Notes: a model not told the origin generated them from the sequence alone. DNA of 64,000 bases from 34-65-8 sp964516135 (GCA_964516135.1 CAZEWN010000006.1:1-64000); one strand, 5' to 3'; shown: positions 8,402 to 16,618, counted from the stretch's first letter. Numbers and translations: made by a program.

Positions 8402-8812
8402 TCAGCCGCATTTTGCCGTGATAATGCGATCGGTGCCGCGCTCCATCACCACATTGAGGCGTTCAGGCCTGAAATCATCAGTGACCACGCTGTCGGGATA
8501 GATCCAGCGGTCGGTGGCGGCATCCGCCGCCCGCGCGACGGCGACGCGAACAGGGACGGTCGCTTCCTCGCCGATCCAGCGCGCAACCTTGCTTGCCCCA
8601 CAGGCGTCGCCCACGCGGGCCTGATCGGGCGTCTGGGTTGCGGACGGTGGGAGGGTGGGCGGCGTCGGGATATCGCCGCCGGTCGCGCTGCCAGCCATTG
8701 CCGGCTCGCTTGCCACAATGTCATTGGCGGGCGCGGCTTCTTCGGCCTGCGAACAGGCGGCGAGCGTCATCCCGGCAAGAGGACCGAGGAGAGCAAGGCG
8801 CAGCGTCGTCAT
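8402..8812 (-). CDS. Lipoprotein with peptidase inhibitor I78-like domain
   Basis: A 136-residue predicted lipoprotein. The signal sequence MTTLRLALLGPLAGMTLAAC ends in a lipobox (LAAC, Cys20), followed by a Pro/Ala-rich linker. The C-terminal domain (about 66-136) has the pattern of the I78 inhibitor family (elastase and subtilisin inhibitors): ACGASKVARWIGEE, TDDFRPERLNVVME and a terminal CG, with two cysteines that could form a disulfide. I chose ATG 8812 because it gives a clean signal peptide; the longer frame adds 19 residues. It would act in the periplasm at a membrane. It lies 57 nt after ilvC on the same strand. Confidence 0.8.
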   Translation of the reverse strand: MTTLRLALLGPLAGMTLAACSQAEEAAPANDIVASEPAMAGSATGGDIPTPPTLPPSATQTPDQARVGDACGASKVARWIGEEATVPVRVAVARAADAATDRWIYPDSVVTDDFRPERLNVVMERGTDRIITAKCG

Positions 8813-8869
8813 GGTTTGCCTCCGGGTAGCGGAGATGGAAACCCACGAAGCCGCGCCTTGCTCCCGCAA

Positions 8870-9889
8870 TCAGTTCTTCGCCTTGTCGACCAGCTTGTTC
8901 TTGCCGATCCAAGGCATCATGGCGCGCAGCTTCGCGCCGGTCTGCTCGATCGGATGCGCCTCGGCCGCCTTCCTCGCTGCCTTCAGCTCCGGCTGCCCCG
9001 CGCGGTTGTCGAGGACGAAGTTCTTCACGAACCGGCCCGACTGCACGTCGGCCAGCACGCGCTTCATTTCGGCCTTGGTCTCATCGGTGATGATCCGCGG
9101 GCCGATCGTGATGTCGCCATACTCGGCGGTGTTGCTGATCGAATAGCGCATGTTGGCGATGCCGCCTTCATAGAGCAGGTCGACGATCAGCTTGGTTTCG
9201 TGGAGGCACTCGAAATAGGCCATTTCCGGCGCGTATCCGGCCTCGACCAGCGTTTCGAACCCGGCCTGGATCAGGTGGGTGATACCGCCGCACAGCACCG
9301 CTTGTTCGCCGAAAAGGTCGGTTTCGCATTCCTCGCGGAAATTGGTCTCGATGATGCCCGAGCGCCCGCCGCCCACACCGCTGGCATAGGCGAGCGCCAC
9401 GTCATGCGCGTTGCCGCTCGCGTCCTGATGGATCGCGATCAGGCACGGCACGCCGCCGCCGCGCTGGTATTCGCTGCGGACGGTATGGCCCGGCCCCTTG
9501 GGCGCGATCATGATCACGTCGATGTCCTTGGGCGCTTCGATCAGGCCGAAATGGATGTTGAGCCCATGCGCGAAGGCGAGCGCGCTGCCGGGCCGCATGT
9601 TGCCCTTCAGATCGTCCTCCCAGATCGCGGCCTGATGTTCGTCCGGCGCCAGGACCATGAGGACGTCGGCCCACCTGGCGGCTTCCTTATTGGACAGGAC
9701 CTTGAAGCCTGCGTCCTCTGCCTTCTTCGCGGTTGCTGAGCCTTCGCGCAATGCGATCGCGACTTCCTTCACCCCGCTGTCGCGCAGGTTCTGGGCATGG
9801 GCATGGCCCTGGCTGCCATAGCCGAGCACGGCGATCTTCTTGCCCGTCAGCAGGTTCAGGTCGGCATCGGCGTCGTAATAGACTTTCAT
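8870..9889 (-). CDS. ilvC: Ketol-acid reductoisomerase (NADP+)
   Basis: IlvC isomerises and reduces 2-acetolactate or 2-aceto-2-hydroxybutyrate in valine, leucine and isoleucine synthesis. The 339-residue length is that of class I enzymes. The Rossmann motif is VLGYGSQGHAHA (21-32), the Mg2+-binding acidic residues lie in LFGEQAVLCGG and in the ECLHETKLIVDLLYEGG stretch, and the C-terminus has the typical knotted-domain sequence. It is the third gene of an ilvB-ilvN-ilvC series, separated from ilvN by 98 nt that hold a long inverted repeat. Confidence 0.97.
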   Translation of the reverse strand: MKVYYDADADLNLLTGKKIAVLGYGSQGHAHAQNLRDSGVKEVAIALREGSATAKKAEDAGFKVLSNKEAARWADVLMVLAPDEHQAAIWEDDLKGNMRPGSALAFAHGLNIHFGLIEAPKDIDVIMIAPKGPGHTVRSEYQRGGGVPCLIAIHQDASGNAHDVALAYASGVGGGRSGIIETNFREECETDLFGEQAVLCGGITHLIQAGFETLVEAGYAPEMAYFECLHETKLIVDLLYEGGIANMRYSISNTAEYGDITIGPRIITDETKAEMKRVLADVQSGRFVKNFVLDNRAGQPELKAARKAAEAHPIEQTGAKLRAMMPWIGKNKLVDKAKN

Positions 9890-9899
9890 TCTTACCTCA

Positions 9900-9980
9900 C
9901 GTCATCCCAGCGAAAGCTGGGATCTGGTGCCGCAAGCGCGCACCTGGTTGCAAGCGATCCCAGCTTTCGCCGGGATGACG
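9900..9980. repeat. Long inverted repeat (REP/BIME-like) between ilvN and ilvC
   Basis: The arms 9900-9924 and 9956-9980 are a 25-bp inverted repeat with one mismatch, separated by 31 nt. Each arm is itself partly palindromic (AGCGAAAGCT core, GATCCCAGC against GCTGGGAT). The CGTCATYCC edge recurs in the hairpin after greA (45373-45400), as expected for a dispersed intergenic palindrome family. Between ilvN and ilvC in a transcript it would form a strong stem that could stabilise or separate the two messages. It has no U-run, so it is not a typical terminator. Confidence 0.8.
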
Positions 9981-9987
9981 AATTGTT

Positions 9988-10512
9988 TCAGGCCCCGTCG
10001 GCCCCACGCATCATGCCGACGATCCCGGTGCGCCCGACCTCGACCAGGCCAAGCTGGCGCATCAGCGCGACGAAGCTGTCGACCTTCTCCGGCGGGCCGG
10101 TGATCTCGAAGATGAAGCTGGTGGTTGTCGTATCGACCGGCCGTGCGCGAAAGATATCGGCAATGCGTAGCGCCTCAACGCGCTTTTCACCGGTCCCCGC
10201 GACCTTGACCAAGGCAAGCTCGCGCTCGACATGCGGGCCTTCTTCGGTCAGGTCGACGACCTTGTGCACTGGCACCAGCCGTTCGAGTTGCGCGCGAATC
10301 TGGTCGATCACGGCGGGTGGGCCGTTGGTGACGATGGTAATCCGGCTGACCGCATGGTTTTCGGTGATGTCGGCCACGGTCAGACTGTCGATGTTATAGC
10401 CGCGCGCCGTGAACATCCCCGCGATCTTCGCGAGGATGCCCGCCTCGTTGTCGACGGTGATGGCGAGGACGTGGCGTTCGCTGGCCGGCTCGGTGATCTT
10501 CATGTCGTCCAT
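9988..10512 (-). CDS. ilvN: Acetolactate synthase small (regulatory) subunit
   Basis: IlvN (also called IlvH) activates the catalytic subunit and confers valine feedback inhibition. The 174-residue protein has an N-terminal ACT domain (HVLAITVDNEAGILAKIAGMF, with the valine-site loop ARGYNIDSLTV) and the C-terminal ALS small-subunit domain (ELALVKVAG, then TGPPEKVDSFVALMR). The start follows ilvB's stop by 4 nt, so the two subunits are translated from one message. Confidence 0.95.
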   Translation of the reverse strand: MDDMKITEPASERHVLAITVDNEAGILAKIAGMFTARGYNIDSLTVADITENHAVSRITIVTNGPPAVIDQIRAQLERLVPVHKVVDLTEEGPHVERELALVKVAGTGEKRVEALRIADIFRARPVDTTTTSFIFEITGPPEKVDSFVALMRQLGLVEVGRTGIVGMMRGADGA

Positions 10513-10516
10513 GGCC

Positions 10517-12298
10517 TCACACCAGTGCCTTCGCTTCGTCGTCCATCGTGCCGCTTACCACGTCGCCATAGAGCAGCATGTCGGTGTGCGCGGCGCCGCT
10601 CGGGATCATCGGGAAACAGTTTGCCTCCTTGGCGACCAGGCAATCGACGATCACCGGCCCATCATGGTCGAGCATGGCCTGGATTCCCGCGTCCAGCTCG
10701 GCTTCGTCCTCGATGCGGATGCCCTTCCAACCGTAAGCCTCGGCCAGTTTCACGAAATCGGGAAGGCTGTCGGAATAGCTGTTCGAATAGCGGCTTTCAT
10801 AAGTCAGTTCCTGCCACTGGCGGACCATACCCATGTATTCGTTGTTCAAAATGAAGATCTTGACGGGCAGGCGATACTGGCTCGCAGTGCCGAGTTCCTG
10901 GATATTCATCTGGATCGAGGCTTCGCCCGCGACATCGATCACCAGTGCGTCGGGGTTGCCGAGCTGCGCGCCGATCGCGGCGGGCAGGCCATAGCCCATC
11001 GTGCCGAGGCCACCGCTGGTCAGCCATTTGTTCGGGCCGAAGAAGCCAAAATACTGCGCCGCCCACATCTGGTGCTGGCCAACCTCGGTGGTGATGATCG
11101 GATCGCGGTGGCGGGTGAGGGCAAACAGCCGCTCGACCGCCTTTTGCGGCATGATCTCGCCAGTGGTCCTGGCGGGCGGATAGGCCAGGCTTTCCCGCGC
11201 GCGCCAACCTGCCACGCGGGCCTTCCATTCGCCCAGGTCGCGCGCGCGGCGATCGCCCCACTCGGCGATCATCTGACGCAGCACATGCGCGCAATCACCC
11301 ACGATGGGTACCTCGACCCTGACCGACTTGTTGATCGAACTGCGATCAATATCGATGTGTATCTTTTTGGAATCTGGCGAGAACACGTCGAGTTTACCAG
11401 TCACGCGATCATCGAACCGCGCACCCACGCACAGCATGACATCGCACCTGTTCATGGCCATGTTCGCTTCATAGGTGCCGTGCATGCCCAGCATCCCTAG
11501 CCAGTCGGGATGGTCGGCGGGGAATGCGCCAAGCCCCATCAGCGTGGAGGTCAGCGGAGCGCCGGTCAAATCCTGGAGCTCGCGCAAAAGGCGCGACGCC
11601 TCCGGACCGGAGTTGATCACGCCGCCGCCACTGTAGATGATCGGGCGTTCGGCATTGGCGAGCAATGCCACGGCTTCGGCGACGCGGTCGGCGGGGCCAT
11701 CCGATGGCGGTTGGTATCGCGCCGAGGCGGGCGCAGGCGCGCCATGCGTTTCCCACTGCGCGAGCGCGATCTGCACATCCTTGGGAATGTCGATCAGCAC
11801 CGGCCCCGGCCGCCCGGTGGTCGCGATGCGAAACGCTTCCTCGACCGTCGCCTGCAACGCGGCGGGATCCTTCACCAGATAATTGTGCTTGGTGCAGTGG
11901 CGGGTGATGCCGATCGTGTCGGCTTCCTGAAATGCATCGGTGCCGATCAGGCCGGTCGAGACCTGACCGGTAAGGATAACCAACGGGATCGAATCCATGT
12001 AAGCGTCGGCGATGCCGGTCACAGCATTGGTCGCGCCAGGGCCGGAGGTGACGAGGACGACGCCGGGCTTGCCGGTGGAACGGGCATAGCCTTCGGCCGA
12101 ATGGGCGGCCCCTGCTTCATGGCGAACCAGGATGTGGCGCAGCCGTTCGTCGGAAAACATCTGGTCGTAAATCGGCAGGACCGCGCCGCCGGGATAACCG
12201 AACACGAATTCGACGCCCTGCCGCACCAGGCATTCGACCAGGATTGCCGCTCCGCTCATTTCCTGCCGCGCTTGCGCGTGCGGCCCCGCCATCGACAT
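10517..12298 (-). CDS. ilvB: Acetolactate synthase large (catalytic) subunit
   Basis: The catalytic TPP- and FAD-dependent subunit of acetohydroxyacid synthase, the first common step of branched-chain amino acid synthesis. From ATG 12298 it is 593 residues. The catalytic Glu lies in VRHEAGAAHSAEGYARSTG. The middle FAD domain and a C-terminal TPP domain (VAGEASIQMNIQELGT, then ILNNEYMGMVRQWQ) are present. The reading frame runs 28 codons further upstream, but that part is the attenuator hairpin, and GGAG right after the U-run (about 12305-12308) is an ideal Shine-Dalgarno for ATG 12298. Expression is probably set by the attenuator overlapping the end of miaA. Confidence 0.96.
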   Translation of the reverse strand: MSMAGPHAQARQEMSGAAILVECLVRQGVEFVFGYPGGAVLPIYDQMFSDERLRHILVRHEAGAAHSAEGYARSTGKPGVVLVTSGPGATNAVTGIADAYMDSIPLVILTGQVSTGLIGTDAFQEADTIGITRHCTKHNYLVKDPAALQATVEEAFRIATTGRPGPVLIDIPKDVQIALAQWETHGAPAPASARYQPPSDGPADRVAEAVALLANAERPIIYSGGGVINSGPEASRLLRELQDLTGAPLTSTLMGLGAFPADHPDWLGMLGMHGTYEANMAMNRCDVMLCVGARFDDRVTGKLDVFSPDSKKIHIDIDRSSINKSVRVEVPIVGDCAHVLRQMIAEWGDRRARDLGEWKARVAGWRARESLAYPPARTTGEIMPQKAVERLFALTRHRDPIITTEVGQHQMWAAQYFGFFGPNKWLTSGGLGTMGYGLPAAIGAQLGNPDALVIDVAGEASIQMNIQELGTASQYRLPVKIFILNNEYMGMVRQWQELTYESRYSNSYSDSLPDFVKLAEAYGWKGIRIEDEAELDAGIQAMLDHDGPVIVDCLVAKEANCFPMIPSGAAHTDMLLYGDVVSGTMDDEAKALV

Positions 12299-12308
12299 GG
12301 TTGTCTCC

Positions 12309-12344
12309 AAAAAATTGGCCCGACGCGAAGGGGAGCGCCGGGCC
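12309..12344 (-). terminator. Attenuator terminator upstream of ilvB
   Basis: In transcript sense GGCCCGGCGC (12335-12344) pairs with GCGTCGGGCC (12317-12326) in a 10-bp stem with one G-U and an 8-nt loop, followed by AA and six U (12309-12314). This is a textbook intrinsic terminator that ends 10 nt before the ilvB ATG and touches its Shine-Dalgarno. GCGCC at about 12352-12356 can pair with GGCGC inside the first arm, giving a competing structure. The location between miaA and ilvB fits attenuation of ilvBN better than simple termination of miaA. Confidence 0.85.
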
Positions 12345-12385
12345 AGCCAGGGCGCCCTATTGCATTGAAAATATCCTGTCAACGC

Positions 12386-12430
12386 CTAATCGAGCAATAA
12401 TGATACAAGGTTGGTTACGGTATCATCATT
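12386..12430 (-). promoter_or_regulatory. ilvB leader segment embedded in the 3' end of miaA
   Basis: The last codons of miaA encode DDTVTNLVSLLLD and use AT-rich codons (GTA, CTT, GTA, TCA, TTA, TTG) foreign to the rest of the gene. The same bases form an 11-bp stem (arms 12420-12430 and 12396-12406, one G-U) around a 13-nt loop that contains the Val, Thr, Asn and Leu codons. TATTGC in the second arm can pair with GCAATA about 20 nt downstream of the stop. With the U-tailed hairpin at 12309-12344 this gives the pause, antiterminator and terminator arrangement of an amino acid attenuator with Val/Leu control codons. Confidence 0.7.
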
Positions 12431-13342
12431 AAATGTCTCAATCCTCGGCCAGCCATCGGGTGGTTGATGGCGGAACCAGGTGTATTGCCGCTTGGCATAC
12501 TGCCGGGTGGCGAGCTGCCCCGCGGCAATGCACTCTTCGCGCGACATGGTTCCCCGCAGGTAGCAGGAAAGCTCCGGAACGCCGATCGCGCGCATCACGG
12601 GCAGCGTGGGGTCGAGGCCGCGCGCAAGCAACGTGGCGACCTCGCGCTCGGCTCCGCCCGCCATCATCGCTTCGAAGCGCGCGTCGCATCGGGCATAAAG
12701 CCATTCGCGGGGCGGGAGCAGCACCATGGGATGCAATGCGATGTCAGCGGCGATGCCGCCCGATTTTTCCTTTTGCCATTCGGCCAGGGGACTGCCGGTG
12801 GCACGTATCACTTCCAGAGCGCGGCATGTGCGGGCGCTGTCGGCGGGCGCAATGCGAGCCGCGGCTGCCGGGTCCTCGCGTTCCAGCGCGTCGCGCGCAT
12901 CCTTCCGCGATAATGCGCGGACTGCGGCGCGCACCTCGGTGTCGATCGGCGGGACGGGCGCGATGCCCTCCAGCAAGGTACGCAAGTATAGCCCCGTTCC
13001 GCCAACCAGGACCGACACGGCACCTTCTCCATGCAGCCGTGCAATTTCCGCCTTTGCGGCCGCTGCCCAATCCGCCGCCGAGCAGGGCGTCGCCCCGTCC
13101 CATGCGCCGAACAAGAGATGCGGCAGGCCGCGCATCTCTTGGGTTGACGGACGCGCGCTCAGGATCTGCAAGTCGGCATAGACCTGCGCGCTGTCGGCAT
13201 TGATGACCGCCGCCGGGCGGCCGTTCGCGCTCAACGCCGCGGCCAGGCGCACGCTCAGATCGGTCTTGCCGCTGGCGGTCGGCCCTGCGATGAGCGCGAC
13301 CAGCGGCTTTCCGCCGGATTCAGGAGAATGCGCGTTGCTCAT
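12386..13342 (-). CDS. miaA: tRNA dimethylallyltransferase
   Basis: MiaA adds a dimethylallyl group to A37 of tRNAs that read UNN codons. The 318-residue protein has the P-loop AGPTASGKT, the DSAQVYADLQILSARPS substrate-binding stretch and the C-terminal QYAKRQYTWFRHQ motif. ATG 13342 (MSNAHS) was chosen because the P-loop then sits at the usual distance; the frame extends 28 codons further. The conserved part ends near WPR; the last 18 residues, IETFNDDTVTNLVSLLLD, are an extension whose composition points to a role as an ilvB leader. The start overlaps serB's TTG start head to head by 8 nt. Confidence 0.94.
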   Translation of the reverse strand: MSNAHSPESGGKPLVALIAGPTASGKTDLSVRLAAALSANGRPAAVINADSAQVYADLQILSARPSTQEMRGLPHLLFGAWDGATPCSAADWAAAAKAEIARLHGEGAVSVLVGGTGLYLRTLLEGIAPVPPIDTEVRAAVRALSRKDARDALEREDPAAAARIAPADSARTCRALEVIRATGSPLAEWQKEKSGGIAADIALHPMVLLPPREWLYARCDARFEAMMAGGAEREVATLLARGLDPTLPVMRAIGVPELSCYLRGTMSREECIAAGQLATRQYAKRQYTWFRHQPPDGWPRIETFNDDTVTNLVSLLLD

Positions 13343-14219
13343 CGCCCGGCTGATAGCAGACCCTGCCACGCTGGAAACTCGGCTCGACGCGGCCAGTGCC
13401 GAACTGGAGGGGCAGGGGCTCCGCATCGCGGCGGCAGTGATGCTCGACTTCTGTGGCGACGTGCTTCAGCTGAGCTTGCCGGGCGGCGATCCGCGTCTGG
13501 TGCTCGACGTGCTCGACCGCCATTTCGAACCCGCCGACATGCTCGCCACGAATGGCGAATTCGAACTGCCGCGCCTTTTCGTTTCCGACATGGATTCCAC
13601 CATGATCGGGCAGGAATGCATCGACGAGCTGGCCGATTTCGCCGGGCTGAAGGAGCGGGTGGCCGCGATCACCGAACGCGCGATGCAGGGCGAGCTGGAT
13701 TTCGCCAGCGCGTTGACCGAACGGGTCGGGCTGCTCGCCGATCTCGACGAAGCGGCGATCGGCCAGTGCCTTGCTGACCGCATCCGCCCGATGGAGGGCG
13801 CGCGCACGCTGGTGGCGACGCTCAAGGGGCATGGTTGCCGCACGGTGCTGGTGACGGGCGGGTTTCACCATTTCGCCGATCCGGTGGCGGAAATGCTGGG
13901 CTTCGAGCGCGTCGTCGGCAATCGTCTGGCCGTCGCGGGCGGGCGGCTGACTGGTGCGCTGTCGGGCGCGATCGCGGATAGCGCCACCAAGCTGGCCGTG
14001 CTGGAGGAAGAGGCGCGCCTGCTGGGCGATGGCGCGGCAACGCTCGCCACTGGCGATGGCGCGAACGACATTCCCATGATCGCAGCAGCAACCTACGGTG
14101 TTGCCTATCGCGCCAAGCCCAGGGCGCGCGCCGCTGCCAATGGTCGGATCGATCGCGGCGATCTCACCAGCGTGCTGCGCTTGTTGGGCATTCCCGAGCG
14201 GGATTGGCTCGCGGCCTGA
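13335..14219 (+). CDS. serB: Phosphoserine phosphatase
   Basis: SerB dephosphorylates phosphoserine in the last step of serine synthesis. The 294-residue HAD protein has motif I VSDMDSTMIGQE, motif II VTGGFHHFADP, and the motif III/IV region TGDGANDIPMI, after an N-terminal ACT-like part. The start is TTG 13335: AGGAG at 13322-13326 has correct spacing, and MLIARLIAD is the expected N-terminus. No ATG in this frame fits as well. The TTG lies inside the first codons of the opposite miaA gene, so each gene's promoter must lie within the other's coding region. Confidence 0.92.
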   Translation: MLIARLIADPATLETRLDAASAELEGQGLRIAAAVMLDFCGDVLQLSLPGGDPRLVLDVLDRHFEPADMLATNGEFELPRLFVSDMDSTMIGQECIDELADFAGLKERVAAITERAMQGELDFASALTERVGLLADLDEAAIGQCLADRIRPMEGARTLVATLKGHGCRTVLVTGGFHHFADPVAEMLGFERVVGNRLAVAGGRLTGALSGAIADSATKLAVLEEEARLLGDGAATLATGDGANDIPMIAAATYGVAYRAKPRARAAANGRIDRGDLTSVLRLLGIPERDWLAA

Positions 14220-14324
14220 ACGCAGCCGCCGGGTGCGATGTCACGCCGCAAACGCGAGGCCCACCGGCGCCGGCGGAGCGGCAGCGGCAGCGGCAGCAAG
14301 ACCGAACCGCGCCCTGGCGGGTTT

Positions 14325-14993
14325 CTAGAGCCAGCTGGTTATGGTCTCCAGCGGCTTCTTGCGCGCGGCATGTTCCGGCGTCATGGCGCCGGGCGCAGGC
14401 TTGCCGACGACCACGATCATCAGCGGTTTTTCATGCTCCGGCCGACCGCAGATTTCGCGCAGGAAACCCATCGGCGAGGGCGTGTGCGTCAGCGTCGCAA
14501 GGCCCGACGCGTGAAGCGTGGCGAGCAGCATCCCGCAGGCGATGCCGACGCTTTCGGTCACGTAGTAATTCTGCGCCTGCCCATCTTCCGCGATCCCGCC
14601 CTTGCGCTGGGCGAACACGACGATCAGCCAGGGCGCGATCTCGAGGAACGGCTTGTCGGCATCGGTGCCGAGCGGGGCGAGGGCGGACAACCATTCCGCG
14701 CCTGCCTTGCCGGCGTAGAACGCCCGCTCTTCCTCCTCCGCAGCCAAGCGGATCGCGCGTTTCTTGTCCGGCGATCCAATGACGGCGAAGTGCCAGGGCT
14801 GGTGGTTTGCACCGCTTGGCGCGGTTCCAGCCGCGCCAATCGCATGCGCGATCACGGCGCGGGGCACCGGATCGGGGGCGAAATCGCGGCAGGTGCGCCG
14901 TGCAGCAAGCAGATGATGCATTGCTTCGGCCCGAGCAGTCCGCTCGGCATCGGCGAGGTCGGGCAGGACATAGGGGATCGCGTGATCGGGCAT
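14325..14993 (-). CDS. Nitroreductase family protein
   Basis: A 222-residue FMN-dependent nitroreductase-fold protein. The N-terminal RRTCRDFAPDPVP segment binds FMN phosphate, and TAPSGANHQPWHFAVIG is the second FMN-site motif, closest to the BluB and iodotyrosine-deiodinase-like branch. The C-terminal part has NYYVTESVGIACGMLLATLHASGLAT, the dimer helix. The natural substrate is not known. It stands alone, convergent with serB and divergent from coq4. Confidence 0.88.
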   Translation of the reverse strand: MPDHAIPYVLPDLADAERTARAEAMHHLLAARRTCRDFAPDPVPRAVIAHAIGAAGTAPSGANHQPWHFAVIGSPDKKRAIRLAAEEEERAFYAGKAGAEWLSALAPLGTDADKPFLEIAPWLIVVFAQRKGGIAEDGQAQNYYVTESVGIACGMLLATLHASGLATLTHTPSPMGFLREICGRPEHEKPLMIVVVGKPAPGAMTPEHAARKKPLETITSWL

Positions 14994-15028
14994 GCGCCCG
15001 CCTAGCGTTTTCCCGCTCGTGGAAATAC

Positions 15029-15057
15029 TTGTTAAGCGATTCCGCCTACAATATTAT
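15029..15057 (+). promoter_or_regulatory. Candidate sigma70 promoter of coq4
   Basis: TTGTTA at 15029-15034 and TATTAT at 15052-15057 are separated by 17 nt in an AT-rich island of about 30 nt, ending 29 nt before the coq4 ATG. It matches the housekeeping consensus at 9 of 12 positions, high for this GC content. Confidence 0.55.
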
Positions 15058-15086
15058 CAGTAGCGGAAAGCAACGGAGTTTTCTTG

Positions 15087-15878
15087 ATGGCGCTGCTTGA
15101 TCGCCCGCTCGTCCATCCTGACCGCAAGACCAGGGGCATGCGCCCGATCAAGGCCTGGCGCCATTTCCGCAAACTTGTCGCGGACAAGGAGGACACCGAG
15201 CAGGTCTTTCACATTATCGAGGCGCTGAAGGGCGAGAAAAGCCATCGGCTGGCGTGGGATTTTATCCAGTCGCCGCAGGGGCAGCGTTTCCTGGCCACGG
15301 GCGTGGAGATTCCCGCTATGCTAGACGACCACGCGCGCTGGGCCGATTGCGGGCCGAATACGGTGGCGGCACACTATATGGCGTTCATGAAACGCGAGGG
15401 GCTGACCGCGGCGGGGCTCGTGGCGGAATCGGAAAAGTGGGTGCCCGCCGATCAACGTCCGATGGACCTGACCGAATGGTATTTCGAGCGGTTGCGCGAC
15501 ACGCATGACCTGTTCCATGTGCTGACCGGATATGGCCGCGATGCGCTGGGCGAGGCGTCGCTGCTGGGCTTCAGCTACGAGCAGAACCACAACCGCGGCA
15601 TCTGGTTCATCGCTTATGCCGGTGCACGCGAGATCAGGAAGAGCACCGGCACCCGCGCGCCGATCTATGCCGCGATCAATGAAGGGCGTCGGCTGGGCCG
15701 GGGGGCGGCGAAGCTGGCGCACATGGACGTGGAAGCGGTGATGCGCGAGGATATCGATGTGGCGCGCGCCCGGCTCGGCATCGGGCAGCCGGAAATTTAC
15801 CTCGATTGCCTGAGGATTTTGCGCGAGGAGGGGACGCTGGAAAGCGACCTCATGGCACCGCGGGCGGCGGCTGCCTAG
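15087..15878 (+). CDS. Coq4-family ubiquinone biosynthesis protein
   Basis: A 263-residue Coq4 homologue. Coq4 scaffolds the ubiquinone biosynthetic complex and in some systems catalyses C1 oxidative decarboxylation of the ring. The family metal-site motif HDxxH followed by Glu is present in RDTHDLFHVLTGYGRDALGEA. ATG 15087 is preferred to the adjacent in-frame TTG 15084. Its stop is the shared CTAG at 15875-15878, also the stop of the convergent DUF72 gene. Confidence 0.87.
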   Translation: MALLDRPLVHPDRKTRGMRPIKAWRHFRKLVADKEDTEQVFHIIEALKGEKSHRLAWDFIQSPQGQRFLATGVEIPAMLDDHARWADCGPNTVAAHYMAFMKREGLTAAGLVAESEKWVPADQRPMDLTEWYFERLRDTHDLFHVLTGYGRDALGEASLLGFSYEQNHNRGIWFIAYAGAREIRKSTGTRAPIYAAINEGRRLGRGAAKLAHMDVEAVMREDIDVARARLGIGQPEIYLDCLRILREEGTLESDLMAPRAAAA

Positions 15879-16618
15879 GCGCTGCCGAGCCGCTCGATCA
15901 GCGCTTGCGCGGCGGAAGGGTTGCGGACCTTGGCGCCAGCGATGAAGAACACGAACACGTCGCGGCCCCCCTTTGCCCATTCGCGCGCTTTTTTGGCCCA
16001 ATTGTCCAGCCCGAGGCCGTCATAGCCGGCAGGTTCGCTTTCGACCGCGCGTTGTAGCCGGGCGTAGGTGAAGTCGGCGGTCGGTTCGTCGATGGAGGGG
16101 TACTCGTCGCTGTCGGCAAAAACGATTGCCATGTTGCGCGCCCTGGCGAGCGCGTAGAACGCCGGATCGCGAAAGCTCTCGTGCCGGGGTTCCAGCGCGT
16201 GGCGCAGCGGCACGCCCTCCTGCGTATCGGGGATCAGGTCGAGGAAGCGGGCGAAATCGTCATGCTGGAATTGCTTGGTCGCGGGAAACTGCCACAGGAT
16301 GGGGCCAAGCTTCTCGCCCAGTTCGGTAAAACCCTGTTCGAGAAAGGTGTCGATCGACCCCTTGCCGTCCGCCAGCACTTTGCGCGCGGTGGTGAAGCGC
16401 GAGGCCTTCAGGCTGAACCGAAACCCGTCCGGTACCGCCGCCGCCCAGTTGCACCAGCTCTGCGGCTTCTGCCGACCGTAGTAGGTCGCATTGATCTCGA
16501 TCGCGGTGAGTTGCTGCGCCGCGTACTCAAGCTCCCGCTTCTGCGCCAGGCCCTCGGGATAGAACACCCCGCGCCACGGCGCGTAGCTCCACCCGCCGAC
16601 GCCGACGCGAACGGTCAC
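15875..16618 (-). CDS. DUF72 domain-containing protein
   Basis: A 247-residue DUF72 protein (TIM-barrel fold, function unestablished). Signature segments are VGVGGWSYAPWRGVFYPEG, AIEINATYYGRQKPQSWCNW, FRFSLKASRF and LGPILWQFP. GTG 16618 was chosen because it overlaps the purL stop as GTGA and places VGVGGWSY at the N-terminus; a GTG four codons upstream (16630) is the alternative. It is translationally coupled to purL, though no link to purine synthesis is known. Confidence 0.88.
   Translation of the reverse strand: MTVRVGVGGWSYAPWRGVFYPEGLAQKRELEYAAQQLTAIEINATYYGRQKPQSWCNWAAAVPDGFRFSLKASRFTTARKVLADGKGSIDTFLEQGFTELGEKLGPILWQFPATKQFQHDDFARFLDLIPDTQEGVPLRHALEPRHESFRDPAFYALARARNMAIVFADSDEYPSIDEPTADFTYARLQRAVESEPAGYDGLGLDNWAKKAREWAKGGRDVFVFFIAGAKVRNPSAAQALIERLGSA

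Noticed and set aside
12377..12382. TTGACA just after the miaA stop as a dedicated ilvB promoter
   Set aside because: No convincing -10 box lies 16-18 nt downstream (best is CAATAG-like). It remains the main alternative to the attenuator model and is listed there as a refuting test.
14277..14301. AGCGGC microsatellite-like run in the serB-nitroreductase gap
   Set aside because: It is a few imperfect hexamer units in GC-rich DNA, too short and irregular to call a functional repeat.
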